A stretch of 64,000 nt of DNA, taken from assembly GCF_020497125.1 (NCBI RefSeq), contig NC_059079.1, positions 46,325,114 through 46,389,113 of the forward strand, in the 5' to 3' direction. Position numbers and translations under genes: made by a program. The notes below the pieces were generated by a model. That model was given only the letters and a program-made list of their open reading frames with translations. It was not told the DNA's origin and searched no databases. This document shows positions 1 to 54,010 of this stretch, in pieces; position 1 is the stretch's first letter, and every line of letters starts with the position of its first letter. Origin of the DNA: Mauremys mutica (Eukaryota; Chordata; Testudines; Geoemydidae).

Positions 1-1184
1 TACAGGAAAACAGATAGAATTTTAATCAAGCCACATGTCCCTTATGTCATGTGACAATGGTTAAAAAGAAACACCACAGGAGTTGCTTTCTACCAAAACT
101 GAACAAGAAAGTTAGCATAAGGAAAACAGTAATATTCCTTAAGTTTTTCACTTCCTCTCAAAAGACTGCTTAACTTCCTGAAGTTAAAGAGTATACATAT
201 CCCAACACCTCATTCTCTGGATTTAAGAAAGGGAACCCAAATGCATTTGTTATTTTCATCATAAATACTTACAGTATGCTGTATAGCCTGTAACATCACA
301 GGTTTGTTTACAGTGAACAACTTTTCAGTTATCAACTCCTTTTCAACAGGAAAGCAAAACTACTTAATTTATGGGAGTATAAATGCCAAATATTTTATTT
401 TGTACAGAAGTGAAATAAAATGGTAAAATAATAAAGAATCCAGGGGGAAAATATATGCTTATATCACTAGAAGAGTTCTTTGCCACCTTGTCTATTAAAT
501 GGCCAGGTTCATCTTTGCATTCCTTAGAATATATTAATCTTAATCTTGTTTTTGTTATTTACAACAACTGTTTTTGCTCACCAGGCAATTGTTAATTCAT
601 AACTGAGTCACCTTGGGAGAAACAACATTTAATATTAATGAATCACTGGCATTAAGGGGTAGGGGAAGTGAGACAGCCGTTGCCATTTGGAATTGGCTGA
701 ATTTGAGGGCAATTAAGACAGACAAATATTCACACTTCAGATGACTATAATAGTGGTGCAATGTATTGGTGATTTTTTTTTAAAAAGAACATTTGAGGAG
801 AATTACTCTCAGGTGTATTTATCCAAGTAATTTTCCCCTAGATGGCAGAATGCTTTATTTTGAAGTCTCAGTTTGTTTTGGAACACATGAATATTTTGGA
901 AAGATCAGAGGAGAAATGAGAAATCAGGGTTTAAGCAACTGCAAAGGAGTGTTGGATTGGTCATTGCCCAGCAAGAAAAATAATTAGTTAATAACAAGAG
1001 AGTTTAGGGCCCTGACAACATATCTCTTTGCAAATTTCCAGCCCACCTCAGAAGTTTGTTTTTTTGGGTAGTCATGTTTGCATCCCCATTCATTTCAAGC
1101 CTTGTAAATAAAAACATGGAACATAGAAACATATGATTTTAAACATGAACAGTGGATAACATGGAAATAAAAGCCATTTTCAAA

Positions 1185-1332
1185 AGTGATGAGTGATTTT
1201 TAGTGCCTCCATTTGGGACACCTAAAAAGGCCTGAGCACCTGACCTGTGGGTGGGGGGGCGGAAATCAGGCCTTCAGGATCTTAACTTGGGCATCCAAAA
1301 AAATGGAGGCACTCAAAATCATGAGTCACTTC
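1185..1332. repeat. Old foldback MITE-like repeat
   Basis: Terminal inverted repeats are visible: AAGTGATGAGTGATTTT and TAGTGCCTCCATTT on the left pair with AATGGAGGCACT and AAATCATGAGTCACTT on the right, with a second internal pair (GGCCTGA/TCAGGCC). It looks like an ancient amniote non-autonomous DNA element; the class is not determined. Confidence 0.6.
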
Positions 1333-1423
1333 CTAAAATCTTGATCTTGTGCAATGTATACTGTCTCCAGAGTATCCCATATTGGTCTAGTTTATGAAGT
1401 TTTGCAGAATGACATCACGTAGA

Positions 1424-1700
1424 ATCTTAGAATCATAGAATATGAGGGTTGAAAGAGACCTGAGGAGGTCATCTAGTCCAACCCCCTGCTTAAAGCAGGA
1501 CCAATCCCCAACTACATCATCCCAGCCAGGGCTTTGTCAAGCCTGACCTTAAAAATCTCTAAGGAAGGAGTTTCCACCACCTCCCTAGTAACCCATTCCA
1601 GTACTTCACCACCCTCCCAGTGAAAAAGTTTTTCCTAATATCCAACCTAAACTTCCCCACTGCAACTTAAGACCATTACTTCTTATTCTGTCATGCCCAA
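1424..1700 (-). mobile_element. CR1 LINE 3' fragment
   Basis: The + strand begins AGAATCATAGAAT, the reverse complement of the ATTCTATG-type repeats that end CR1 elements. It continues with the conserved CR1 tail (AGGTCATCTAGTCCAACCCC, then GTTTCCACCACCTCCCTAG). The element is thus on the - strand and 5'-truncated, as is usual for CR1. The left boundary is clear; the right one, near 1700, is approximate. Confidence 0.9.
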
Positions 1701-3454
1701 CAGAACAGAACAAGAGTGAACAGACCCTTCACCTTGGCATTCAGTAGGAGTGTTGCTCATTTCTTACCTAATCCCTCTTCAGATTGAACATTTTGCCTTC
1801 ACAACTGGCAGTCTTAGATGAAAATAGGTTACCTCTGATGTTTGGGGGCCATGGTGGTTTTTTTGTTTGTTTGTTTAAAGTTTTCTTGGACTGATAATGG
1901 AGAAAAGTACATAATGCAGTATTTAGATTTTACATGTATTTACTTTACATATATTTCCTGAACCATGTGTTTTCTTTGCAAGGTTAATTTTCATGTCATT
2001 TCCCTATTGTGCACTATGCATAATATCTTTGCATAACAAATAGCTCACCATTCCACAAGAACAGGACATTTGGAAACAGAAGTGGCCTCCATTGAGACAT
2101 AGAAGGACTAAATGATACAAAGAAAGGAATATTAACAATTGCTATTAAAATGCATCCTGAAATAAAAAAAAAATATGTCGTATTCAAGAACCACCATCAA
2201 TGTCTGTCTCATAGGCTTAAGCATTACCTAAATCTACAGGACACCCAGGAAAATGACAATTTTCACCACCGTAGACTTTATGCCAACTTCACAAAGAAAT
2301 TTCCTCTCTAAAAAAAAAATCATAATTACATGAAGAGACCAATTTTCATCTAAGTTTTTGTTCCTATACTGTGGTACTTGTAAAATATCACTGGGTACTG
2401 ATGAAATAAAGCATCATTCCTCACCTATTTTATGGGGCCCCTCAACAACTAGAGTGCAGTAGAGCATCTGGTGGCTTTGAGAGGTTGATCAATCTCTCAG
2501 ACACTGATATTTCTTTCCATATAATACGACAATCCAGAGAGTATGCCTGCTTGTCCTAGAATGTGCACTGTAGCATGCAATCAGACATGATAGGAGCAGT
2601 TTTATGGCATCAAAAGGCTAGAATTAAGAATACTAGCATCAATAGACTCTTTGAACATTATTCTTGCTTTATGTTATGAAACCAGTCAGTTGCTAAGTAC
2701 CAGTTGAATGATTTTCAAAGTAGCTGAATATCCACAGCTTCCTTTGACTTCAGTGGGAGTTGTGGGTGTTCAGCAACGCTATAAGAATCAGGCCAGAAGC
2801 CTGTAAAAAGCTGCTTATTTGTTGGTTGGGTTTAGGAAAGCCCAAACCAGTACAGTTCATATCTGGATCCCAGTTTACTTGAACTCCTAAGGGATGGTGA
2901 TATTGGGTTTGAAAGCTGTTAGTGTTACAGTTCCCTATTACTATATGGAAAAAAGGAAACCACCACCAATTCATCTTGCAAAAGTATAGTCTACTCTAAA
3001 TTCTATTTAAAATAATTTCAAAGCTTTACTAAATAAGGATGATCTATACTGCAAACAGCATTTTTTAAAGTTCTACTTTGCAAAAAGAGCTTAGGAGTGC
3101 TAGCCTATGTCTAACTCCTTTAATCTCCTTTGTTAAATCCCATCCTGGATGCCTTAGTGCAAGTCCAGGCACAGCTCCAGGTACATCCCTGGATGTGTTC
3201 TGAAATTTAAGCTATATATGTGTTGACATTCACTGGAATTAGACACCTAACCACATCTACAAATACACAATGAAGAAGAAAGATGGTTTTGCGGGCAAGA
3301 CAATGGACAAACATGAGAACTGCATTCTATTCTCAGCATTACAACAGGCTCCTTGGAGAACTTGGAGAAGTCACTTTTGTTCCCCTTTTTCCAGTTCATC
3401 AACTGAAAACTGAGAATAATAATATTGCCTTCTTCCAACTCTTGGGAGGTCTTA

Positions 3455-3575
3455 TATTTACACTGTCATCTCGTTGAGGCTTGGGCTATCTCTTTCTGTG
3501 TGATTGTGCAGCACCTAGCACAGTACAGCCCTCTTCTCAGTTGGGGCATGAAGGTGCTAATCTATTACAGACAAT
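3455..3575 (+). repeat. Old L2/MIR-like 3' end
   Basis: Contains TGTGCAGCACCTAGCACAGT and TTGGGGC motifs, typical of a reptilian SINE/LINE tail also seen at 39.4-39.6 and 51.6-51.8 kb in this window. Strongly diverged. Confidence 0.45.
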
Positions 3576-4812
3576 AAGAAGGCAGCCCTATACCCCTGAC
3601 CACTAGGTTCTCTCAGGTTAATGCAGTTTACAATCAGTTTCAATGTAGAAGTGTAACATATAGATAAAGTACTAAAAATGGGCCAAAAAGTCTTTAATGA
3701 CACAGAATGGAACACTTCAATTTTCTCATATCTCAGCCACATTTTCTATTTAGTAGAAACCAGATAGTGTTAGTATTTTGGAGACAATTGAAAACTGCAC
3801 TTTGAATTTGAGGGAAACTGTGCCCCTTGCCCTCCCCACCTCTGGCACTTGGCTTTAGAGTGTATCCATAAATTTCCCAGGTAGACAGCTTCTACTGATA
3901 ATACATATGTAGCAAGGTGCTTAGAAGCACCTATGTGATACATCCAACACAGGATTAAGCTATCAGGCTTTTTTTTAAAAACAAAAAAAGCGTGTGTTTA
4001 GGCTAGTGGTAATGCAATATACTTCTCCAGTGAGCAGGACACACAAGTGAAGGACAAACACAGGAATGATGTTAAGCAGCCCACTGCAACTTAATATATA
4101 GTTTAACATTGGAGAGAAGCACTATCCATCCATCTCCCTATACCAATAATTTGGATCAAGTGTGGGATTTACAGGACACATTGTATAGCCCATAACTTAA
4201 GGTAGACTCTCCACTGCTTTCCCCTAGCATTCATCTTGCTCTGCTAAATCTTCTGTCCCCTTCTCAGTGTGGAAGGTGAGAAGGTACCAAGAGGGACCCC
4301 AGTCTGAAGGGACTTCAGGTCTGCTGCTTCCCTATAAGCTTGAGATTCATTAGCCAAATCCCAAATGTCTCTTATTTTCTGGTTGTGACAAACTAACAAT
4401 ACAATTCCTAAGTTCTATGCCTATTTAACCTGTGTCTCCATGATTCTACGAGGAATGCAAAAAATCCACTAGACCACAGTCAATTTGGCCCCAATAGGAA
4501 AAAGATCCATGCTGATCCCTTAAACAGGCAAGCAGGTAAACCCACAGCAACCTAAACACAGCTTTTTTACTCCATAACTATGGGGAGGCAGGATTCAGCT
4601 AATAATGGGACAAGAGGCTTGAGAAACACGAGGCCAGCGTTTAAATAAATGATTGTAGTCTCCTTGGCTGGTGAATGGGCAGCGGAACACCCGAAGGAGG
4701 GTCCTAGCCCTCTATACTCTTTTTCCTTTATCCTAGAGCTGCCCGACACTTTGCAGCTCCAATCCAGCATCCCATCCATTAACTCAATGGATAGCAATTT
4801 ACATGCCTTTTA

Positions 4813-4887
4813 GATGATATATATATCATCTTGAGATATATATATATATATATATATATCTTGAGATATATATATATATATCTCAAG
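4813..4887. repeat. (TA)n palindrome
   Basis: Three AT-rich hairpin units in a row: GATGATATATATATCATC (4813-4830), a (TA)n run, and CTTGAGATATA...TATATCTCAAG (4860-4887). Perfect dyad symmetry of the last unit could extrude as a cruciform. Confidence 0.85.
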
Positions 4888-5434
4888 TCCAACTCTATGG
4901 GCACATCTCATTTACTCAGCAATTTTAGTCACTGCTTTCTGAGCAAGTGTTAATTTCAGCTTTACATTAATAAGTACATTGACAATTCGTATGGTCTGCA
5001 GACATTTACACAACAGGTAAGCAGAGAATTCATGGATGAATAATTGAGTATAATCCTATTTTTAATATATTGGTAGTTTACATTGGATGACTTCCAATGA
5101 AGGTGTTGTCATCTTTAAATGTTTCCTGGGTTTCCTCTCCTTTCATATAGACTTGTGTCATACTGGAGATTAAGTGTCATCTGAAATGCTCTAGCAATTG
5201 CAGTAAATGTTTATTTTGTTAATATTTGCAAGCTCCACTTTTGAAAATACATTTGCTTCCCCTGAGTCTATGGAGAATCTTTTGTGCAGCATTCTGTATT
5301 CTTGTATCAAAAGCCAGAATTATCTTGCACTTAATTATAAATGTGGAGGTACAGATAAGTTTTGCATTATGCTGTACTTTAACAATGAATTATGATCATT
5401 GGAAGTGTAACTGTAACATTTCCTTAAAACATAG

Positions 5435-46905
<41,471 letters not shown>

Positions 46906-47651
46906 TATATTATTCTGCTCAATGATAAGAGACCATTTTCATATTGTTTCCAGTAACCGCTTTGAAATCTAATCAAAATGGAATGTTTATATTTTGTTCA
47001 GATCTTCTTGGACAAGAGAGAATCCTATCTGATAAGTGGGCAATAATTCAAGTTGGGAAAACATGTACTCTAAATGAAAGTGATTGCCATGTCTGTAGCC
47101 TATTCCAGTAATTTTGGAAATGGAACTTTGTCACACATTAATGGAGTAATTATGAAAAGCTATATTACATTTTAACAATCTAATCGGAACAAATTCCATC
47201 ATCATGAATTTAATTGCTGCGTCTAAATGTTATGTTTATCAAAGAGATAGTGAATCACTAACTAAGCCTCTGACCCATAACTTGAAAGAATATCAATGTG
47301 CAAAACATATAAAATGCCTACACACACACTGGTACACATACAGTGGCATATTTTAGTAGTAGTAAATATTCCTATTATGGTAGCTCTCAAATGCCCCCAT
47401 CAAGATTATGTACAAGAATCATAGTCCATGAAATCATTTTCCAGTTTGTCTCTTTGCCCACTTATATTAGAACAGACCAATTTTATAGGCCCAATATGGC
47501 CCTCTAGAGTGTATTTGATTATTAGTTCTGCTGTTTAGACAGAGATCAGTTTGCATAGGGCATACTAAGTGAACCCTACAAGGTCTATTCTAAGGGATTT
47601 CCAAGGGATAAATCCTGGCAGGTACACGTGGATGTTTTGGTTTTACAGAAC

Positions 47652-47657
<6 letters not shown>

Positions 47658-47726
<69 letters not shown>
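47658..47726. repeat. (CA)n microsatellite, about 34 units
   Basis: Uninterrupted CA dinucleotide run of about 69 bp following CTCTCT, within the predicted KCNT2 3' UTR. Its length and purity suggest length polymorphism. The Thr-His and Val-Cys repeat ORFs across it are artefacts. Confidence 0.98.
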
Positions 47727-47727
<1 letters not shown>

Positions 47728-48657
47728 GTTCAAAATGGAGGAAGTTTTAAAAGAGTAATGGGTGTCAGAACCCTCCCCTAGAGACAAGAATAGTGTTATT
47801 CCCTTATGATTGTGAAGAAAATCTTCCAGATGAAGTACCAGCTGGTAAGATGCTGCCTGCCTGACTATCCAGATATATCTGAATGATAGCTGAGGTGCAA
47901 ATGGCCATGTTCATCTTAATGGATTGTTAACTTGAAATCTCAAGAATTAAATGAATGGCATATCACTTTCATATCTGGCTCATGCACATCTCAGACCCTA
48001 AATGCCTCCTACATCTATGCAGATGGAAAGAGCCCCAAATGTCCACTTAGTATCCAATTGCCAATTCCTCCAGTTTCCCCTAAAAAACTTCTGATCCAGT
48101 TGTGAATTTTCAATATAAAATTATGCAGCTTGAAAATTAAAGAGCATTTGAGACAATGCAATATAAAAAATGGAACATCTGATTAATTGAGATAGGACAC
48201 CGAACGAAATACATATTTTCGTTTCATATTTAATACAAGAAAATCCCTCAAAATTGTATTAACTGTAGCTGCTTCATAATCTCCAGTCTGCAGAGAATGC
48301 AGGTACTTGTTCCAAAAGTTGTTTTACCATGGAGTACACAGGGTCTTGCATATGGTCTTCCAATGTTGCATGCTTGCGCCTCCGCCTCTCAAATAAAGGG
48401 AAGATTGTGCATGAACAATAAACAGTCTAGGTATTTGCAAAAGAAGTACCACCTGTAATAATCCATATAAAACTGTTACAAGAGAATTCTACAGGCTAGC
48501 CATATGATTGAGTGGCAATGCTGATTGTTCTTTGAACTCCTTGATAACCCTACATGTATAGACGTTATTAAATAGTCTGCAAGAACATTTAACTACTTGT
48601 TTACATTATATTTTCTATATCTGGAACAGCAGCTATATGGTTGTGTGTGTCCTGAAA

Positions 48658-48663
48658 AATAAA
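48658..48663 (+). terminator. Candidate poly(A) signal AATAAA for KCNT2
   Basis: One of several AATAAA hexamers downstream of the stop codon; others are at 48392 and 48838. The surrounding TG-rich and AT-rich sequence is compatible with cleavage sites, but the choice between the sites cannot be made from sequence alone. Confidence 0.35.
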
Positions 48664-48870
48664 AATGCCAAAATTGCTCAATGAGCCATTGATGGATGTA
48701 AATGTAATTTATTGTATATAATGCTGTCAAACTTAGTGTCACATTCATCTGATGAGTGACAAGGAGTCAGTTACTATCCCCCCTTTCCAACCAAATCTCT
48801 TCTTTTTTTTACAATATATGAATTGACTTCTTGGTTAAATAAACTCATTATATTATGTCAGCTCCTATTA

Positions 48871-49980
48871 TACCACAACATATTTTGAGCAACATTCTCT
48901 TTTATGACAGTACTAGCTAAATTCAGCAACATATGTACATTTTAAAACTGAAATCCTTACTTTATTTTCTTAAGCGTAAGAATATAATGTACGTTCCTTT
49001 TTTTCTGCAGTTCAACATATCCAACTCATTGTTGGCTTTACAACTAGTTTTAATAGTCCAGATTAGAGTACAAAACTAGTCAGTTTTTTATTTGTTTTGT
49101 TTCTTGCACACATACTCCCCTAGGATGATTTCTATCAGAAAAAAATCATTATAATTGAAGGGAGTAGGGGAGCTGCATCAAACTTAAAATTTCTTCTGTG
49201 CACACTGCAAATGGAACACTTTTTACACTGCTATTTATAATCTTGGAATTGGTGCAAGTCAAATGGTTTGCAAAATATTGTTTGCTAGTCTATGTACTTT
49301 TTGACATGCGGTGTCTGATAAAAGCATTGTCTGACTCAATAGCGGAATTATTTCAGAACAAATCTCATCTGTAAAGTGAATAATTGTTACAACAGCAACA
49401 GAAGAAAGAGGGGAAAGATGTCTAAAATCACTTTTATTTTGCTCTGCCATGTAGGAAGAATCCTATGCTTAGTACCAATAGATGGAATGTAACCTATTTT
49501 ATAAATTCAAATACGTAAGATGGTTACAATTTGAGAGACAAGACCTAACTGTAGTTTTAAATCCACAAACAAAAGTGAACATTTCACTTTGACATGGAAT
49601 AAAGGTCACACCATGTAATAGCTACTCAGAAGGTAAATACCAAGGAACATTTGAATACAGAGTGTGTGATAAATCTCTTATCACATAAGGGACACAATTC
49701 TCTTTTTTCCATTTGCTAGAGGAATGTATTAAAGAAAGGTATAGTGAATCAGACAGGTCTAAGGCATTTACTGGAAAAAAAAAGACCAATAAAGTGCCTT
49801 TCCTGAGTACTGAAAATCTTCTCTGAGTTATGCTAACACAAATAATAATAAAAAACAAATGTGACTTTCACAAGGCTTATTATAAGGCAGAAGCAAGATA
49901 TTTGAAGCAAAGAAAATGCAACTAGATGATACCGGAGAATAAAATACAAACAAAGTAGATCAAATGAAAGGGACCCTTCT
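48871..49980. other. Intergenic AT-rich sequence
   Basis: Downstream of KCNT2. Nothing recognisable: short ORFs only, no repeat termini seen. Confidence 0.6.
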
Positions 49981-50318
49981 TCACTGTTAAACAATAGAAT
50001 ACCAATTGAAAATTATTAAATATTTTGGATGTTTTCCTACATTTTCAAGTATCTTGACTTCAATTACAACACAGAATACAAAGTGTACAGTGCTCACTTC
50101 ATATTATAATTTTTATTACAAATATTTGCATTGTAAAATGATGAATAAAAGAAATAGTGTTTTTCAATTTCCCTCATACAAGTACTATAGTGCAATCTCT
50201 TTATTGTGAAAGTGCAACTTAGAAATGTAGATTTTTTTGTTACATAACTGCACTCAAAAAACAAAACAGTGCAAAACTGTAGAGACTACAAGTCCACTCA
50301 GTTCTACTTTTTGTTCAG

Positions 50319-50615
50319 CTAATCACTAAGACAAACAAGTTTGTTTAAATTTATAGGAGATAATGCTGCCCACTTCTTACTTACAATGTCACCAGAAAGT
50401 GAGAACAGGCATTTGCATGGGACTTTTGTAACCATAATTGCAAAGTATTTACGTTCCAGATATGCTAAACATTTGTATGCCTCTTCATGCTCTAGCCACC
50501 ATTCCAGAGGACATGCTTCCATGTTGATGACACTTGTTAAAAAATGCATTAATAAAATTTGTGACTGAACTCCTTGGGGGAGAACTGTATGTCTCTGGCT
50601 CTGTTTTACCCACAT
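50319..50615 (-). pseudogene. hAT transposase C-terminal fragment (left arm)
   Basis: The - strand frame encodes EACPLEWWLEHEEAYKCLAY and, further on, CLFSLSGDIVSKKWAALSP then NKLVCLSD and a stop. This is the hAT dimerisation (hATC) region: the xACPLEWW entry motif and the S.xGDIVxxKxAALSP block. No upstream catalytic domain is attached in this orientation, so it cannot be a functional transposase. It is the better preserved of the two arms. Confidence 0.8.
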
Positions 50616-51145
50616 TCTGCTTTATATTTCATGTTATAGTAGACTCAGCATATGCTGTTTGTTTTAAGAACACTTTCGTTGAAGATTTGACAAAATGCAA
50701 AGGAGGTACCAATGTGAGATTTCTAAAGATAGCTACAGCACTCGACCCAAGGTTTAAGAATCTGAATTGCCTTCCAAAATTTGAGAGGGACAAGCTCTGG
50801 AGCATGCTTTCAGAAGTGTTAAAAGAGCAACACTCTGATGTGGACAATACAGAACCTGAATCACAAAAAAAGAAAGTCAACCTTCTGCTGGCGGCATCTG
50901 ACTCAGATGAACATGCGTTGTTCCACTCTGCTTTGAATCATTATCAAGCAGAACCCATCATCAGCATGAACGCATGTCCTCTGGAATGGTGGTTTAAGCA
51001 TTAATGGACATATGAATCTTTAGCACATCTGGCACATAAATATCTTTCAATGCCTCTACAATGCCGCCATGTGAATGCCTGTTCTCACTTTCATGTGACA
51101 TTGTCAACAAGAAGCAGGCAGTGTTATCTCCTGCAAATGTAAACA
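50534..51145 (+). pseudogene. hAT transposase C-terminal fragment (centre and right arm)
   Basis: The frame from about 50534 encodes a hAT-like segment with TALDPRFKNLNCLP, KFERDKLWSMLSEV, a charged linker and NACPLEWWFKH, followed by an in-frame TAA at 51002-51004. The hATC sequence that should follow (YESLAHLAHKYLS, then LSPANVNKLVCLSD-like) continues to about 51175 but with frame breaks. The N-terminal zinc finger and the catalytic D-D-E part are missing. Confidence 0.8.
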
Positions 51146-51635
51146 AACTTGTTTGTCTGAGCGATTGGATGAACAAGAAATAGGACTGAGTGGACTTGTT
51201 GGCTCAACATTTTACATTGTTTTATTTTTGGATGCAGGTTTTTTTGTACATAATTGTACATTTGTAAATTCAACTTTCATGATAAAGAGGTTTCATTACA
51301 GTACTTGTATTAGGTGAATTGAAAAATACTATTTCTTTTGCTTTTTACATTGCAAATATTTGTAATTAGAAATAAATATAAAGTGATCACTGTATTCTTT
51401 ATATTCTGTGCTGTAATTGAAATCAATATATTTTAAAATGTAGAAAACATCCAAAAATATTTAAATAAATGGTATTCTATTATTTTTTAACAGTGTGATT
51501 AATCACGCAATTAATCATGATTAATTTTTTTTTATCACTTGACAGACCTAGTTTAAATTGTCATCTCTTGCCCTCATTTTCTTTGATCTTGGGCAAACTT
51601 CCATGCATCTGCTTCCCCTTCTCTTTGTCTATCCT

Positions 51636-51790
51636 ATCTATTTATATTGTAAACTTTGTGGAGTAAGGGCTTTCTCTAACTATGCAGTTGTACAAAGCCC
51701 AGCATCATAGAGTCCTGATCTTGGCTGGAACCTCTAGGCACCACCATAATGCAAGTAATATAAAATAAATAAATAATAAATAATAATAAA
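51636..51790 (+). repeat. L2/MIR-like 3' tail with AATAA run
   Basis: ATTGTAAACTTTGTGGAGTA, GGAACCTCTAGGCACCACCA and TAATATAAAATAAATAAATA form the same tail as 39491-39612, ending in an (AAT)n-rich run. Confidence 0.6.
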
Positions 51791-53250
51791 TGCTCTTTTG
51801 AACCCTTTTAGGCCCTGGTCATCTCATTAGTTCCTCTTGAGTGAATCCGTGCAGTTGTGAAGATCTGATGGTAAAGTCATGACTTTTGATCTGAAAACAA
51901 GAAAATCTGTTTCACTGATTAATATCAGTAGAAATTTGGCAGTTAGATATAATTTTGATAATTAATAGTGGAAATCTTGGCCAACTTCCCACTGATAAAA
52001 ATGCCAACTATAATGAAGACTATATTATACATCCAGCTCAAACAGGATTTGAGTTCTTTCAGTGATATGTCACCTGTTACTATTTAGTTTATTGAACTCC
52101 TTTCTACAAAACAGACTACATATACATTACATTCTTCATTTACTTAGAGCCTAATCCTGAAGATACTACTGGGTACCCACAGTCCCCACTGAGCTCTTCC
52201 ACGGGAGTTTTGTCAGGGACACCAATTGGAGCATGATTGGGCCAATTGACTAATGCAAGTTTAGGATACATCTTATTGAATTAAGCCTATAATTAGAGTG
52301 TGGACTGTATAATAATGACTCTTGGAAAGCAGTAAATAAATATAATCAGTCATTCACATCACTCCACATAGTTCAACGGAACTTTTAACCTGTCCTTAAT
52401 TTATTTTCATTGAAGCAGCAGTGACTAATGGGGTGAGGCATTTCCTGACAGTTAATGAATTGCTGTTTGTGCCTTAAGCTCAGGAGATCTGTGCAAGCAA
52501 GCACAGAAGACATATGGAAGCAGTTTGTCAGACTGTTGTAAAGAGGGGGCTGAGAAATTTGAGATCTTCTCTGCACAAATTTGTCAATGATTTTTTAAAA
52601 AGATCAAAGGATGGCAAAACTAATCTATCATCATGATTAAATGACAACAAATAGTTTGGAAGGGATATTAAAGCTTAAAGCAAACTATTATCAACCAGGA
52701 AGAAGCGTATGCAGGGGCAGATTATTCTACATCTGCCTATTGTGGGGTTCTTATACCTTTCTCTGAAGCATGTGGTACTGACCACTGACAGAGACATGAT
52801 TTTGGACTATATGGAACTTGTCTCTGATCCAGTTGGTAATTCCCATTCCTAGGTACCTAGAAGATACCAATCCATTTTGAAACGGGTAGCACTATGGATC
52901 CAATGTGATTCAAATAACCTATGTGAAAAGAAGTAGCTAGTGGCAGTTGCAGTTCTGTGTGCCCAGTCCACCTGTTGGATATACAGAGAGAAATCCTCAG
53001 GTGGTGTAAGTAACTATTGATTGATGAAGCGATGTCCATTTACATGATCTGAAGATCTGATCAATAATAGGATAAAAACCTGCAACAAAAAACTTGTTAT
53101 ATTATTTGTTGTGAATAATATCATTACTGCCAAGCCCAATTTTTCAAAACCCATGAATCAGATAATCTCATGTGAGTAAGAAAATATATTGGGTTCTTTT
53201 TATTTGCCTTCTGGTTTTTGAACCTGTAGGGTACACACTGTTTATATTTT
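51791..53250. other. Intergenic sequence without recognised features
   Basis: AT-rich. 52140-52260 has a weak resemblance to the old foldback family (CCTAATCCTGAAG); nothing else could be supported. Confidence 0.5.
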
Positions 53251-53253
53251 TAA

Positions 53254-54010
53254 ACTTTTCCGTGGGGTCCCTCAGGGATCAATTCTTGGCCCTACACTAT
53301 TGAACATGTTTATCGATGACCTGGATTATCAGCTGAACATGAGCTCACAGTCTGAGTTTGAATCCAAATAGACCAATGCTTGAATGTATAAGCAGGGGAC
53401 TCTTGAGAATTAAAGTGAGATTATTTTACCTCTTCATTAGTCATTGGTATAACCACTACTAGAATACTGTGTGCAGTTCTGGTGTCCACAGTTCAAAAAG
53501 GATGTTGACAAATTGGAGAAGGTTCAGAGAAGAACCACAAGAATGATTAGAGGAATGGAAAACATACCTTAAATTGATAGAGTCCAGGGCTCAATCTGTT
53601 TATTTTAACAAAGCGAAGGTTGGAGAGCGGGGCTTGATCATAATCTTTAAGTACCTACATGGGGAACAGAAATTTAATAGAAGGCTCTTCAAGCTAGTTG
53701 ACAAAAAGATAAAAAGATCCAATGGATGGAAGTTGAAACTAGACAAATTAATTTTATTCTATGAAATTCACATTAGAAATATGACACACATTTTTAACCG
53801 TGAGGATAATTAACCATTGGAACAGCTTACCAAAGGCTGCGGGGGATTCTCCATCACTTGAAATCAAGATTGGATGTTTTTCTAAAAAAGATATGCTTTA
53901 GTTCAAACAGAAGTTAATTCAGGAAAGTTCTATGCCCTGTGTTTACGCAGGAGGTCAAATCAGATGATCACAATGGCCTTTTCTGGCCTTATAGGCTATA
54001 AATGTATGAA
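53254..54010 (+). mobile_element. CR1 LINE fragment with end of reverse transcriptase
   Basis: Begins in reverse-transcriptase sequence: GTCCCTCAGGGATCAATTCT then GGCCCTACACTATTGAAC translates as VPQGSILGPTLLN followed by MFIDDLD, the conserved block of CR1 reverse transcriptase. It then jumps to the 3' UTR-like part (GAGAAGAACCACAAGAATGA, TTGGAACAGCTTACCAAAGG, GATCACAATGGCCTTTTCTG) and ends near 54010. Most of the ORF2 interior is missing or scrambled, so no active enzyme can be made. The + orientation matches KCNT2, but the fragment is 4.4 kb beyond that gene. Confidence 0.88.

Larger units (their letters stand above)
1..5434. other. KCNT2 intron (5' end outside window)
   Basis: AT-rich, no exon recognised. 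It contains an old foldback MITE (1185-1332), a CR1 tail (about 1424-1700), an L2/MIR-like piece (about 3455-3575) and an AT palindrome (4813-4887). The remainder, including 2000-3400 and 3600-4800, shows only short unsupported ORFs and no structure I recognise. Confidence 0.6.
46906..48870 (+). other. KCNT2: KCNT2 3' untranslated region (end uncertain)
   Basis: AT-rich sequence after the stop codon without further coding potential. It contains a (CA)n microsatellite and at least three AATAAA hexamers (48392-48397, 48658-48663, 48838-48843), so the 3' end probably lies between about 48.4 and 48.87 kb. The extent is inferred; several poly(A) sites may be used. Confidence 0.5.
49982..51558. mobile_element. 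Inverted-duplicated hAT transposon fragment
   Basis: Two arms, about 49982-50540 and 50965-51490, are reverse complements of each other at moderate identity: left CACTGTTAAACAATAGAATACC mirrors right GGTATTCTATTATT and TTTTTAACAGTG in two pieces. The right side ends with TTAATCATGATTAATTTTTT then ATCACTTGACAGACCTA at about 51550, a hAT-type terminus. The left side lacks the corresponding terminus. Both arms and the unique centre derive from the C-terminal part of a hAT transposase. Confidence 0.8.

Noticed and set aside
47569..47787. Thr-His / Cys-Val repeat ORFs
   Set aside because: Translation of the CA microsatellite in the 3' UTR.
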